Assembly: GCA_024408695.1 (NCBI GenBank)
Contig: JAKSUU010000080.1
Location: 1 to 5,609, forward strand
Reading direction: 5' to 3'
DNA: 5,609 bases
Origin: Coriobacteriales bacterium
GTDB lineage: Bacteria; Actinomycetota; Coriobacteriia; Coriobacteriales; QAMH01
This document shows positions 1-5,609 of this stretch, piece by piece (position 1 is the stretch's first letter; every line of letters begins with the position of its first letter). The notes under the pieces are model-generated. The model was given only the letters and a program-made list of their open reading frames with translations, searched no databases and was not told the origin of the DNA. The translations under genes were made by a program, and so were the position numbers.

Positions 1-719
1 GGGTCATCGCCAAACATACTTGCAGCAGGTTCCCAAATTTCTTCATATAGACGTTTTTGTTCGTCCATACTTTGCGAAACAAGAAGATAATTACGAACAA
101 GATCTGCAGTTACAAGAGGCACACCTTTAGAATTAAAACTTTCAAAAATTGCTTGACCATTATCGCTATCCCCAAGTTCAACAGCAACAATTACAAGATT
201 GCGAAGTCCACGCCAAAGAGTCTCAGGATCAAAATCTTCTTTTTGCATTTTGTTGTAAAAATTTGTAAAATTCTCCCCTGCATTAGTTTGTTCAAATTGC
301 ACAAGTCGTTCGGTGCGCATTTTGACAACTGAATCAAAAGCTTTATAATCATAAGTTGATGGGATAAGTTTCAAAGAATCTTCATTAAAAAACAAATAGT
401 TTGAGCTAATGAATTCACTGTCAACAGATAAATTTTCACATTTACCATCTTGCAAAAATGCAGAATAAGCACTTAGTAAAATCATTACAGTCGTAAGGCG
501 CTGTTGCCCATCTACAATAGACAAATCCTCACCTTCGCATTTATAAAGAAGCGCACCTGTAAAATGGGCTTTATTTGCATGACCTGCACGAACAATATCA
601 CGCCAAAATTCATTGCAGCGCGCCTCATCCCAACTATATTTTCGCTGATACGGCGGAATTACAAAATGACCTTTACATTCTGCAACAAAGTCTAATAAAT
701 ATTCTTGTTTTGCTTGCAC
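1..719 (-). CDS. DUF262 (GmrSD N-terminal-type) protein, 3' end beyond window
   Basis: I translated this minus-strand frame by hand; 239 residues are visible and it is still open at the left edge. Hallmarks of the DUF262 / ParB-Srx-like fold are present in the right order: IPPYQRKYSW at residues 21-30, DGQQRLTT at 70-77 and FESFNSKG at 192-199, followed by the usual TADLVRNYL helix. In this family (GmrS of GmrSD, BrxU, SspE) the DGQQR motif belongs to a nucleotide-binding or hydrolysing site that controls a partner nuclease domain, often a C-terminal DUF1524/HNH domain. That part would lie left of the window, so I cannot tell whether this is a one-chain GmrSD-like enzyme or a DUF262-only protein. 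GTG at 717-719 is the only reasonable start: the triplet before it is the TAA of the upstream gene, and family members begin about 20 residues before the PxYQR motif. A role in defence is inferred from the family. Family assignment is near certain; function is open. Confidence 0.93.
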   Translation of the reverse strand, partial: MQAKQEYLLDFVAECKGHFVIPPYQRKYSWDEARCNEFWRDIVRAGHANKAHFTGALLYKCEGEDLSIVDGQQRLTTVMILLSAYSAFLQDGKCENLSVDSEFISSNYLFFNEDSLKLIPSTYDYKAFDSVVKMRTERLVQFEQTNAGENFTNFYNKMQKEDFDPETLWRGLRNLVIVAVELGDSDNGQAIFESFNSKGVPLVTADLVRNYLLVSQSMDEQKRLYEEIWEPAASMFGDD

Positions 720-1088
720 TTACGCTTTCCAAAGTCCGTGAATGTTGCAGTAAGCATAAACAGTTAGAATTTCATCGCCATCTAAAAGAGCAAATGGAGC
801 GTTTGGAGCATCGCCAGCGTGCAACACTTTGCTTTGATTTCCATGTTTTGTTTCAAGAGCAATCCATTGAATATGATGCTCTTCTGTCATCGGGTGCTCA
901 ACACTGCCAATGGTGACATTAACAATATTGCCAACAACCTCATAAACAGGAACATGTTTTTCTCTTGAGGCATCAACAGTATTAGCAATGATTTCTTCCA
1001 TGGATTGACCGCAACAAATAGTTGGAACACCAGTTTCTTTGACCATTGCAATGATTTTTCCACACACTGAGCATTTATAAAATTTCAT
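720..1088 (-). CDS. dfx: Desulfoferrodoxin, class I (2Fe) superoxide reductase
   Basis: A cytoplasmic enzyme that reduces superoxide to hydrogen peroxide without making oxygen, normally fed electrons by rubredoxin; typical of anaerobes. The 122 residues are complete. The N-terminal desulforedoxin domain carries all four iron ligands of centre I: C6-x2-C9 and the C25-C26-G pair. The C-terminal neelaredoxin domain carries the centre II ligands H45, H65, H71, C114 and H117, with the same spacing as characterised desulfoferrodoxins (20, 6, 43 and 3 residues apart). The catalytic Glu-Lys pair before the first histidine is present (E43, K44), so the enzyme should be active. ATG at 1088 has a good Shine-Dalgarno site and the protein ends at the usual GLWKA. 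It follows the helicase gene after a 53-base gap holding its own promoter, and its TAA directly abuts the GTG of the DUF262 gene, so the two are probably co-transcribed. Its link to the DNA-processing genes is unknown. Confidence 0.97.
   Translation of the reverse strand: MKFYKCSVCGKIIAMVKETGVPTICCGQSMEEIIANTVDASREKHVPVYEVVGNIVNVTIGSVEHPMTEEHHIQWIALETKHGNQSKVLHAGDAPNAPFALLDGDEILTVYAYCNIHGLWKA
725..730 (-). promoter_or_regulatory. Ribosome binding site for the DUF262 gene
   Basis: GGAAAG lies 5 bases before the GTG at 719, inside the last codons of the desulfoferrodoxin gene. It is a moderate Shine-Dalgarno match. It supports a start directly behind the upstream stop codon and suggests translational coupling, since ribosomes finishing the upstream gene stop where the next start lies. 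Confidence 0.5.
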
Positions 1089-1094
1089 ATGAAT

Positions 1095-1103
1095 CCACCT
1101 TCC
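1095..1103 (-). promoter_or_regulatory. Ribosome binding site of dfx
   Basis: GGAAGGTGG lies 6 bases before the ATG at 1088. It is close to the AGGAGG consensus at good spacing and fixes the dfx start. Confidence 0.75.
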
Positions 1104-1121
1104 GTATTTATTAGCAATTTA

Positions 1122-1130
1122 ATTATATCA
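1122..1130 (-). promoter_or_regulatory. Extended -10 promoter for dfx (and DUF262)
   Basis: The minus strand reads TGATATAAT, a perfect TATAAT preceded by TG one base upstream, which is the extended -10 form. No good -35 box is found at 16-18 bases; TTGTAT at about 20 bases is a poor one. Extended -10 promoters often do without a -35. The box sits in the 53-base gap after the helicase stop, so transcription would start near 1115 and give a leader of about 25-30 bases carrying the dfx Shine-Dalgarno. It implies that dfx and the DUF262 gene can be expressed without the helicase operon. Confidence 0.55.
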
Positions 1131-1141
1131 AAACGATTCAT

Positions 1142-4100
1142 TTATCTATACAAATGAATAAGTTCATAATCTTCTATCGTGGCATCTTTACCAAAGATTT
1201 GTTGCATGGTATATTTATAAAGTTCTTGTTGACCTTTATATTTTGCATAAAGCCTTTCTTCAAACTCATCTATAGTTTCTTGGTCTGGTTTAAAAGTATC
1301 AGACTTATAGTCGTAAACTTTAATGTTGCCATTATTTTTTTTCACAACCAAATCCGCCGCTCCATTTACCCAAATAGAATCTGCTGTTAATTGTTTATTT
1401 TTAGGTAGATAAGGATTAAATTTTGCCTTAAACTGTTCAATTTCATCATTTGGAACATAATAAGAAAAAGAAAGCTCAGGAAAAATTTCTTTTGCATCCT
1501 CCATAATTGGAACAATTATCTTAGGAAAATATTCAATCAATTTTTCGCTAAGATAAGTAAAAAAATCAGCTGGATTATCATTGCTGTGTAAATCATCAAA
1601 AAATTCAAGAACAGCCCTATTGACAGTTCGTTTTATTTCTTGCTCTAAAGCTTCTTGTTCAAGACCTTTCAATTCTTCATAATTATTGAATAAGATTTCG
1701 AAACTTCTATGTAATACATTACCAAAAACATCGCCTTTAGGACGGCTGTTGGCTTCTGGATCAGAATCAATCGTATAAATAGAAATCGAACCTGCATGTT
1801 CTCTAGAATAATCTTTACCTATATCTCTTTCAAGCTCATCATTAGCACATATTTCTTCATTAAAAGGCAATTCAATTTTTTCCTCGATACTGCATTTGTC
1901 TTTTTCCTTTTTTTTTGCTTTGTTATTAGCTATCGACTTCTCAAAACTACTAGGATTAGCTTTATCTAAAGAAGATACAGCAAATTTATCTTTATCATAA
2001 GTTTTGTACACATTAGATAAATCACTAAGACTCACAGTGCCTAAAGCTTGTTCTTTAGAAACTTCCTCAATATTTTCGCCAACTGGAGCCTTGGCGTTTT
2101 CAATCCAATCGAATATCTCTTGACATTCATCAAGGTCTTCCTTGACATCTTCAAACCAAATATTTTGTTTATTAGAGCAAACAGGCATTATAATCAAGGC
2201 ATTTGCAGCACGCGTTGCTGCAACATACTCTAAGCGCACAAATTCTTCACTCTCACCGTCTGATGCAAATTGTTTCATGGAAATATCAGACGTAAAGCTA
2301 GGAAAAACTTTGGCGGATTGGTTTTCGTTAAGTTTATAAGATGCTGCAGGGTAAAATTTACCATTACTTTTAAAAGCATCAAATCTTACTTTGTCTTCAG
2401 AGCAACGATCTGCAATAATAACTATATTTCCTGTCAAACCTTTAGATTGATGCACATTCATAAGCCTAATTGCATCGTTAGCGCGCTCTAAAGGATTTTG
2501 ACGATTTATTTCTGTTTCTAAAAATTTATTCATTTCTGAAACAAAATCTTTTAAATCACCAGCAAATTTTTCAAGGCAAGTTTCAATCATTTGATGTAAA
2601 TGAATTCGATAAGTAGTTATTTCTTTTATTTCATATTTACCATTTGCTGCATCGTAAAATGTATCGAGCTTTAAAGGAAGATATAAATCTTCTTGGTTCA
2701 ATAAATAATACACAATGGCAGCAACATCTAGATGCTCATCTGAAATAGTTTTATCGATTTCTGAAAGTTTTGCAAGAGATGCATTTATAGCGGATTCATC
2801 TCCATCGCTAGCATCAATTCGATTTACGATTTGAGCTGCAACAAGTTTTGCATTATCGCACTTTCTGTTTGCAAAATAATTTACAAGACGAATAAAATTT
2901 TTAGCAACTACATCATTGCCAATAGTAACTTTCCCCATAAGATTTACAGGAATGTCTGCATCCATAAATGCCTTAAGATACGTATCTAAATTATATTTTC
3001 CTTTTGTAATAACCATAAAATCTGAAAAATTAATTTTCCTATAACTATATGATTGAGTTTTATAATCAAATTTTTCGATAAGATATTTGTCGTTATTGAC
3101 TAACTTTAAAATTATTTCTGCAACATTAGAAGCATCTTTATTGTTATTATAATCGGGTGAATCGCTACATCTAAATACGCCATTTAAACAGGCAGGATTA
3201 TTTAATTTCCAATCTGTGGTCATTGATTCATAATTTGGCATAACTTTAGAAAAAGTTTTATTAACCCAATCAATGATTGTCGAAGTAGAACGAAAATTTT
3301 GCTCTAAAACAACAGCTTCACCAATCTTTGAATTTAGCTCGTTAAACTGATTGTTAATTTGATCGTAAACTGCAATTTCGGCTCCTGTAAACCGATAAAT
3401 ACTTTGTTTAGGGTCCCCTACAACTATTAAATTGTTTTCTTTGAGTTTAAAATCTTTATAGTCAGTACCTGGTTCAGTAGCAAGCATCGCAACAATTTTT
3501 GCTTGCACATCTGTGGTGTCTTGAAATTCATCAACATAAATTTTTAGAAATTTAGCTCTTAATTTGTCAAGAATCTGTGGGTTTTTTTCTAAAAACTTAA
3601 AAGATCTAAATAAAATATCGTCATTTGAAATAAACCTTGTATCTTTATCAATAAGGTTTTGATAATCTTCAATAAAATTATCTTTTACATATTTTGCAAG
3701 CTTATTTACATTATCAACATTGTCAATAAACTTCTCTTTAAATTTATCCCAACTAACATCTTTAGGTTTTGCAGGAACATTTTTAAAGTATGGTTGCAAT
3801 TCATCATCTGGATTATTGCCTTTTGCATTTGAGCCATAAAAGGATTGTTCAAGATTCGTTTTGCTATTGCCAAGCGAAGCATTTATACGGGTATGTGCAT
3901 TTTCCATGGCAACAGAAATGCTTTTTGCATTTTCTTCAGTAAATTTACCAGTAACGGAATCCAATTCATTTCTACAATCTAAAATAATTTGCACAGGCTT
4001 TGTCGGCTTTTTATTTGGACAAACATGGTATGCAAACTCTTTGAAATCCCCTACCCCATCTTTAGTCCAAAAAGTTCTAACAAACTCATCCGCATAGCAA

Positions 4101-4720
4101 TCAATAGTATCTTGTGAAATTTGCGAACTATATACAATCTCTTCACGAACATTTGCAAGCTGCAAAAACATATTTAAGAACACGTCGCGAGTTAAATTTT
4201 TTGGCTTATTATTAATTTGCTTTATCCAATCATCCCCAAATTTTTCTTTAATATCAGCTGCGAGGGATTTGTAACGTAAATTAAAAAATGCTTCTTTGCG
4301 CTCAAGGTCTTCATCGTCTTCTAACATTTGTACATCTAGAGCCATCTTGGTTTCGAATGCATATTCCTTAAGAATATCGAGTAAAAACGAATGGATTGTA
4401 GAAATTTTTATCATATCTATGTTTAAAAGAGCATTTTTAATGTTTGAATTTTGAGTTTCTGTAAGACTAAGATCTTCGTCGTGCAGACGTTCATTTAATT
4501 CTTTTACCAATTTATCACGGAGTTCATTAGCAGCAGCATTAGTATATGTAATAATCACAAAGGATTCTATTGCTGAACCATCTATAATTTGATTTGCAAT
4601 ACGATTTGAAAGCATAGTAGTTTTGCCAGCACCAGCACCAGCTATAACTGAATAATTCTTATTACCGGTCTTATTATTTAATGCAAGAGAATCTCTTAAA
4701 ATAGTTTCTGTATTATTCAT
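1142..4720 (-). CDS. AddA/RecB-like UvrD helicase with C-terminal PD-(D/E)XK nuclease
   Basis: A 1192-residue SF1 helicase-nuclease for DNA ends. The helicase motifs appear in order: Walker A GAGAGKT 28-34, TYTNAAANEL 58-67, STIHSF 107-112, DEFQDT 397-402, VVGDPKQSIYRFTGAE 433-448, EQNFRS 473-478, NVHQSKGL 755-762 and RLEYVAATRA 829-838. A charged, Lys/Glu-rich linker (about 880-985) leads to a RecB/AddA-type nuclease: FGNVLH 999-1004, E1082, GAAD 1120-1123 with D1123, DYK 1137-1139 and Q1164xxxY1168. All catalytic residues seem present, and the length is near that of AddA (about 1200). ATG at 4720 is chosen over the in-frame ATG at 4765 because a perfect AGGAGG stands 8 bases before it and Walker A then falls near residue 30. 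It overlaps the AddB-like gene by 8 bases (ATGAATAA), the addB-addA order. No Q-motif glutamine is visible before Walker A. It could be the housekeeping AddA or an accessory relative; I cannot decide. Confidence 0.93.
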   Translation of the reverse strand: MNNTETILRDSLALNNKTGNKNYSVIAGAGAGKTTMLSNRIANQIIDGSAIESFVIITYTNAAANELRDKLVKELNERLHDEDLSLTETQNSNIKNALLNIDMIKISTIHSFLLDILKEYAFETKMALDVQMLEDDEDLERKEAFFNLRYKSLAADIKEKFGDDWIKQINNKPKNLTRDVFLNMFLQLANVREEIVYSSQISQDTIDCYADEFVRTFWTKDGVGDFKEFAYHVCPNKKPTKPVQIILDCRNELDSVTGKFTEENAKSISVAMENAHTRINASLGNSKTNLEQSFYGSNAKGNNPDDELQPYFKNVPAKPKDVSWDKFKEKFIDNVDNVNKLAKYVKDNFIEDYQNLIDKDTRFISNDDILFRSFKFLEKNPQILDKLRAKFLKIYVDEFQDTTDVQAKIVAMLATEPGTDYKDFKLKENNLIVVGDPKQSIYRFTGAEIAVYDQINNQFNELNSKIGEAVVLEQNFRSTSTIIDWVNKTFSKVMPNYESMTTDWKLNNPACLNGVFRCSDSPDYNNNKDASNVAEIILKLVNNDKYLIEKFDYKTQSYSYRKINFSDFMVITKGKYNLDTYLKAFMDADIPVNLMGKVTIGNDVVAKNFIRLVNYFANRKCDNAKLVAAQIVNRIDASDGDESAINASLAKLSEIDKTISDEHLDVAAIVYYLLNQEDLYLPLKLDTFYDAANGKYEIKEITTYRIHLHQMIETCLEKFAGDLKDFVSEMNKFLETEINRQNPLERANDAIRLMNVHQSKGLTGNIVIIADRCSEDKVRFDAFKSNGKFYPAASYKLNENQSAKVFPSFTSDISMKQFASDGESEEFVRLEYVAATRAANALIIMPVCSNKQNIWFEDVKEDLDECQEIFDWIENAKAPVGENIEEVSKEQALGTVSLSDLSNVYKTYDKDKFAVSSLDKANPSSFEKSIANNKAKKKEKDKCSIEEKIELPFNEEICANDELERDIGKDYSREHAGSISIYTIDSDPEANSRPKGDVFGNVLHRSFEILFNNYEELKGLEQEALEQEIKRTVNRAVLEFFDDLHSNDNPADFFTYLSEKLIEYFPKIIVPIMEDAKEIFPELSFSYYVPNDEIEQFKAKFNPYLPKNKQLTADSIWVNGAADLVVKKNNGNIKVYDYKSDTFKPDQETIDEFEERLYAKYKGQQELYKYTMQQIFGKDATIEDYELIHLYR
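1907..1916 (-). other. Slippery A9-G tract in helicase-nuclease linker
   Basis: On the coding strand nine A are followed by G, read in frame as GCA AAA AAA AAG (residues A935-K938). This includes the heptamer A AAA AAG in the phase used for -1 frameshifting in E. coli dnaX. A -1 shift, or a transcript with one extra A, would add 11 residues and stop at TGA 1872-1874. The result would be a helicase of about 949 residues with no nuclease domain. I see no strong upstream Shine-Dalgarno stimulator and no clear stem-loop downstream, and A-runs are common in this AT-rich gene. Functional slippage is therefore only a possibility. Confidence 0.25.
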
Positions 4721-5330
4721 TGTACAAACCTCCTGTAAACATAGGACATAAATCTTTATAATCACAATAACCGCAGGATTTTACTTCATCAGCTATAAGT
4801 TCGACAACACCATCTGAATCTTTATTGACACCGTATGAGACATTCTCAGCATCTTTATCTAAATTGTAAATATATGCAAAAAGTTCAGATTTACAAGGAT
4901 ATTTTTTAAGGTCATTCATCGCAGACAATACATGTGCAACTTTAATTTCAACATCACCTTTGTCATTTTCTTCTGCAGAAACATTCCATTTACTAATACT
5001 TTTAGACTCAATTGATTTAAAAACGTCTGGGAAAGTATAAATAAAGTCATCAAATTCATAAGAATAAGACTTTAATGTAGAATTATCTTCAAATTCAACA
5101 ATTTTATTAATGATTTCAGAGCGTAAAGGCTCAGAGCACATTGCGACTTTATATATTTTATGTTGAATTAACTTGCCGAATTTAAACTTATTTTTTAATC
5201 CGTCAATTGACCCTGTTTTGTAATCAATGCATCTTACGCTAACCTTTTGTTCCACTAAGTCAACCTTGTAGTCAATTCTATCTATAACGCCACGAAACAA
5301 TAAATTATAATTATGCACATTGAAGTACAT
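4713..5330 (-). CDS. AddB-like PD-(D/E)XK Fe-S nuclease domain, apparently 5'-truncated
   Basis: The 205 residues match the C-terminal nuclease of AddB/Cas4-type proteins: GVIDRID 14-20, CIDYKTG 34-40 with D36 and K38 as catalytic residues, and Q56xxxY60. CGYCDYKDLC at 186-195 gives C186-x2-C189-x5-C195, the spacing of the three C-terminal Fe-S cysteines of Bacillus subtilis AddB. The fourth, N-terminal cluster cysteine and the whole helicase-like part (AddB is usually over 1100 residues) are missing. The frame begins only 13 residues before the first motif. Its ATG directly follows an in-frame TGA (5331-5333) and has no good Shine-Dalgarno; AGCAGG about 12 bases upstream is weak and too far. 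The sequence upstream is repeat-rich, not AddB-like. I infer a 3' remnant of an addB-like gene, cut by insertion, deletion or frameshift. A genuine small nuclease subunit is the alternative. The next gene overlaps it by 8 bases. Confidence 0.82.
   Translation of the reverse strand: MYFNVHNYNLLFRGVIDRIDYKVDLVEQKVSVRCIDYKTGSIDGLKNKFKFGKLIQHKIYKVAMCSEPLRSEIINKIVEFEDNSTLKSYSYEFDDFIYTFPDVFKSIESKSISKWNVSAEENDKGDVEIKVAHVLSAMNDLKKYPCKSELFAYIYNLDKDAENVSYGVNKDSDGVVELIADEVKSCGYCDYKDLCPMFTGGLYNE
4729..4734 (-). promoter_or_regulatory. Ribosome binding site deciding the helicase start
   Basis: A perfect AGGAGG lies 8 bases before ATG 4720, inside the last codons of the AddB-like gene. It rules in favour of the internal ATG over the one at 4765. 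Together with the 8-base gene overlap it makes translational coupling of the two nuclease subunits likely. Confidence 0.85.
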
Positions 5331-5372
5331 TCACAAAAGATACCTGCTTTTTTTGTATATTTTTCACTCTTT

Positions 5373-5394
5373 CAAGATTCGCTTGCGAATCTTG
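5373..5394. repeat. Perfect 10-bp inverted repeat (hairpin)
   Basis: CAAGATTCGC (5373-5382) and GCGAATCTTG (5385-5394) are perfect reverse complements with a TT centre. No T-run follows on either strand, so it does not look like an intrinsic terminator. It is the hairpin nearest to the start of the AddB-like frame. Confidence 0.8.
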
Positions 5395-5399
5395 CTGCA

Positions 5400-5440
5400 A
5401 GCTGGGCGCCAGCTTTGCTGGCATATTCCTCTGCCCAGCT
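5400..5440. repeat. Nested inverted repeat, GC-rich
   Basis: The outer arms AGCTGGGC (5400-5407) and GCCCAGCT (5433-5440) enclose an inner hairpin GCCAGC-TTT-GCTGGC (5408-5422) that starts directly at the left arm. Together they could fold as one stem with an asymmetric internal loop. The stretch is clearly richer in GC than the surrounding genes. It is probably part of the same intergenic repeat element as its neighbours. Confidence 0.75.
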
Positions 5441-5459
5441 CTGCAATCCTCGCGGAGCG

Positions 5460-5546
5460 TTTATCTAAGTCGGAGATTGTACCCCGACTTAGACTAGTAT
5501 GTTTCCCCTCCCTATAGAGGAAGGGGTCTTCTACGACTTAGATAAA
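5460..5546. repeat. 87-bp inverted-repeat element with three ACTTAGA copies
   Basis: The ends TTTATCTAAGTCG (5460-5472) and CGACTTAGATAAA (5534-5546) are perfect 13-bp inverted repeats. A third copy, CCGACTTAGA (5484-5493), also pairs with the left arm as TCTAAGTCGG (5464-5473) around a 10-base loop. The left arm can therefore pair with either right-hand copy but not both. AGACTAG (5491-5497) can also pair with CTAGTCT (5548-5554), which competes with the short hairpin. No target-site duplication is visible next to the arms. It may be a small mobile (MITE-like) or structural RNA-type intergenic repeat, but I do not recognise the family. Confidence 0.75.
5505..5526. repeat. Internal C-run/G-run hairpin
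   Basis: CCCCTCC (5505-5511) pairs with GG-A-AGGGG (5519-5526), with one bulged A at 5521 and a loop containing CTATAG. It lies inside the 87-bp element and would sit in the apical loop of the long fold. No T-run follows, so a terminator is unlikely. Confidence 0.6.
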
Positions 5547-5609
5547 TCTAGTCTGCCCATTTCAAATGGATACTGTCTACCATTCGTTTTTGTTAATGCC
5601 ACTGAAAAT
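5531..5609 (-). CDS. Possible 3' end of an unidentified gene
   Basis: Entering from the right edge, only one minus-strand frame stays open. It gives 25 codons ending NGRQYPFEMGRLDLSKS and a TAG at 5531-5533. The last residues are encoded inside the right arm of the 87-bp element, so the repeat would supply the stop codon. The fragment is too short to assign. It could be the tail of an unrelated upstream gene, the interrupted 5' part of the AddB-like gene, or chance. Confidence 0.3.
   Translation of the reverse strand, partial: FSVALTKTNGRQYPFEMGRLDLSKS

Larger units (their letters stand above)
5331..5530. other. Gene-free, repeat-packed spacer
   Basis: About 200 bases carry no credible gene on either strand. 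They hold three groups of inverted repeats (5373-5394, 5400-5440 and most of 5460-5546) and an AT-rich stretch (5341-5372) before the AddB-like frame. I found no convincing promoter for the downstream minus-strand genes: a TTGAAA near 5370-5375 lacks a -10 box at usable distance. Confidence 0.7.

Noticed and set aside
57..916. Open frames on the plus strand opposite the DUF262 and dfx genes
   Set aside because: They are antisense to genes with full family motifs, show no recognisable domains, and their residue make-up looks like reverse-strand shadow.
3580..3590. Second slippery-looking A-run (A AAA AAC) within the helicase
   Set aside because: It lies inside the helicase core near motif II, where a shift would destroy the enzyme. 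Such runs are expected in an AT-rich gene with many lysines.
1154..4097. Plus-strand open frames of 61-78 residues inside the helicase gene
   Set aside because: All lie antisense to a continuous, motif-complete gene and have no domain or ribosome-site support.
4721..4765. Longer helicase start at ATG 4765, adding 15 residues
   Set aside because: The extra residues are an out-of-frame reading of the AddB-like gene's C-terminal codons. The perfect AGGAGG at 4729-4734 serves ATG 4720 instead.
5320..5517. 65-codon plus-strand frame across the repeat spacer
   Set aside because: It translates inverted-repeat sequence, shows no known motif, and overlaps the start of the AddB-like frame on the other strand.
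5373..5526. Hairpins as intrinsic terminators
   Set aside because: None is followed by a T-run on either strand; the hairpins are followed by mixed or A-rich sequence.
5373..5554. CRISPR array
   Set aside because: The repeats are few, inverted and unequally spaced, with no regular repeat-spacer pattern.
5555..5570. CCATTT-C-AAATGG palindrome as an operator
   Set aside because: It is short, AT-rich, inside a possible coding tail and not placed near a recognisable promoter.

Overview
The window is AT-rich bacterial DNA, and every gene I can support lies on the minus strand. A class I desulfoferrodoxin (superoxide reductase) points to an anaerobe. An AddA-type helicase-nuclease preceded by an AddB-type nuclease domain, the low GC content and the AGGAGG ribosome binding site fit a low-GC Bacillota lineage, probably a gut or other anaerobic one. 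I cannot name a genus. A Negativicutes-like host is only a weak impression, drawn from the style of the GC-richer intergenic repeats.

Read in the direction of transcription, from the right edge to the left: (1) 5531-5609 holds the possible last 25 codons of an unidentified gene. (2) 5331-5554 is a gene-poor, GC-richer stretch packed with inverted repeats. (3) 4713-5330 encodes a 205-residue PD-(D/E)XK nuclease domain with a three-cysteine Fe-S motif. It looks like only the C-terminal nuclease domain of an AddB-type protein, cut off exactly where the repeat stretch begins. (4) 1142-4720 encodes a complete 1192-residue UvrD/RecB-superfamily helicase with a C-terminal PD-(D/E)XK nuclease. It overlaps gene (3) by 8 bases and has a perfect Shine-Dalgarno sequence. 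(5) 720-1088 encodes desulfoferrodoxin behind its own extended -10 promoter. (6) 1-719 encodes the N-terminal 239 residues of a DUF262 (GmrS/ParB-Srx-like) protein. It starts with GTG directly after the desulfoferrodoxin stop codon and runs off the left edge.

Genes (3) and (4) are in addB-addA order and would normally form one heterodimeric helicase-nuclease for double-strand-end processing. Here the AddB-like partner is visibly incomplete. Gene (6) belongs to a family known from type IV restriction and related phage defence. The superoxide reductase sits between the DNA-end-processing pair and the DUF262 gene and is probably co-transcribed with the latter. The set can be read as an accessory or defence-type locus with a housekeeping-like detoxification gene in it. 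It can equally be read as ordinary neighbours, because the sequence does not prove a common function.

The points most worth a second look are the truncated AddB-like gene next to the structured repeat, the three-copy ACTTAGA element that can fold in two exclusive ways, the zero-gap in-frame junction between desulfoferrodoxin and DUF262, and a dnaX-like slippery A-tract in the linker between helicase and nuclease domains.
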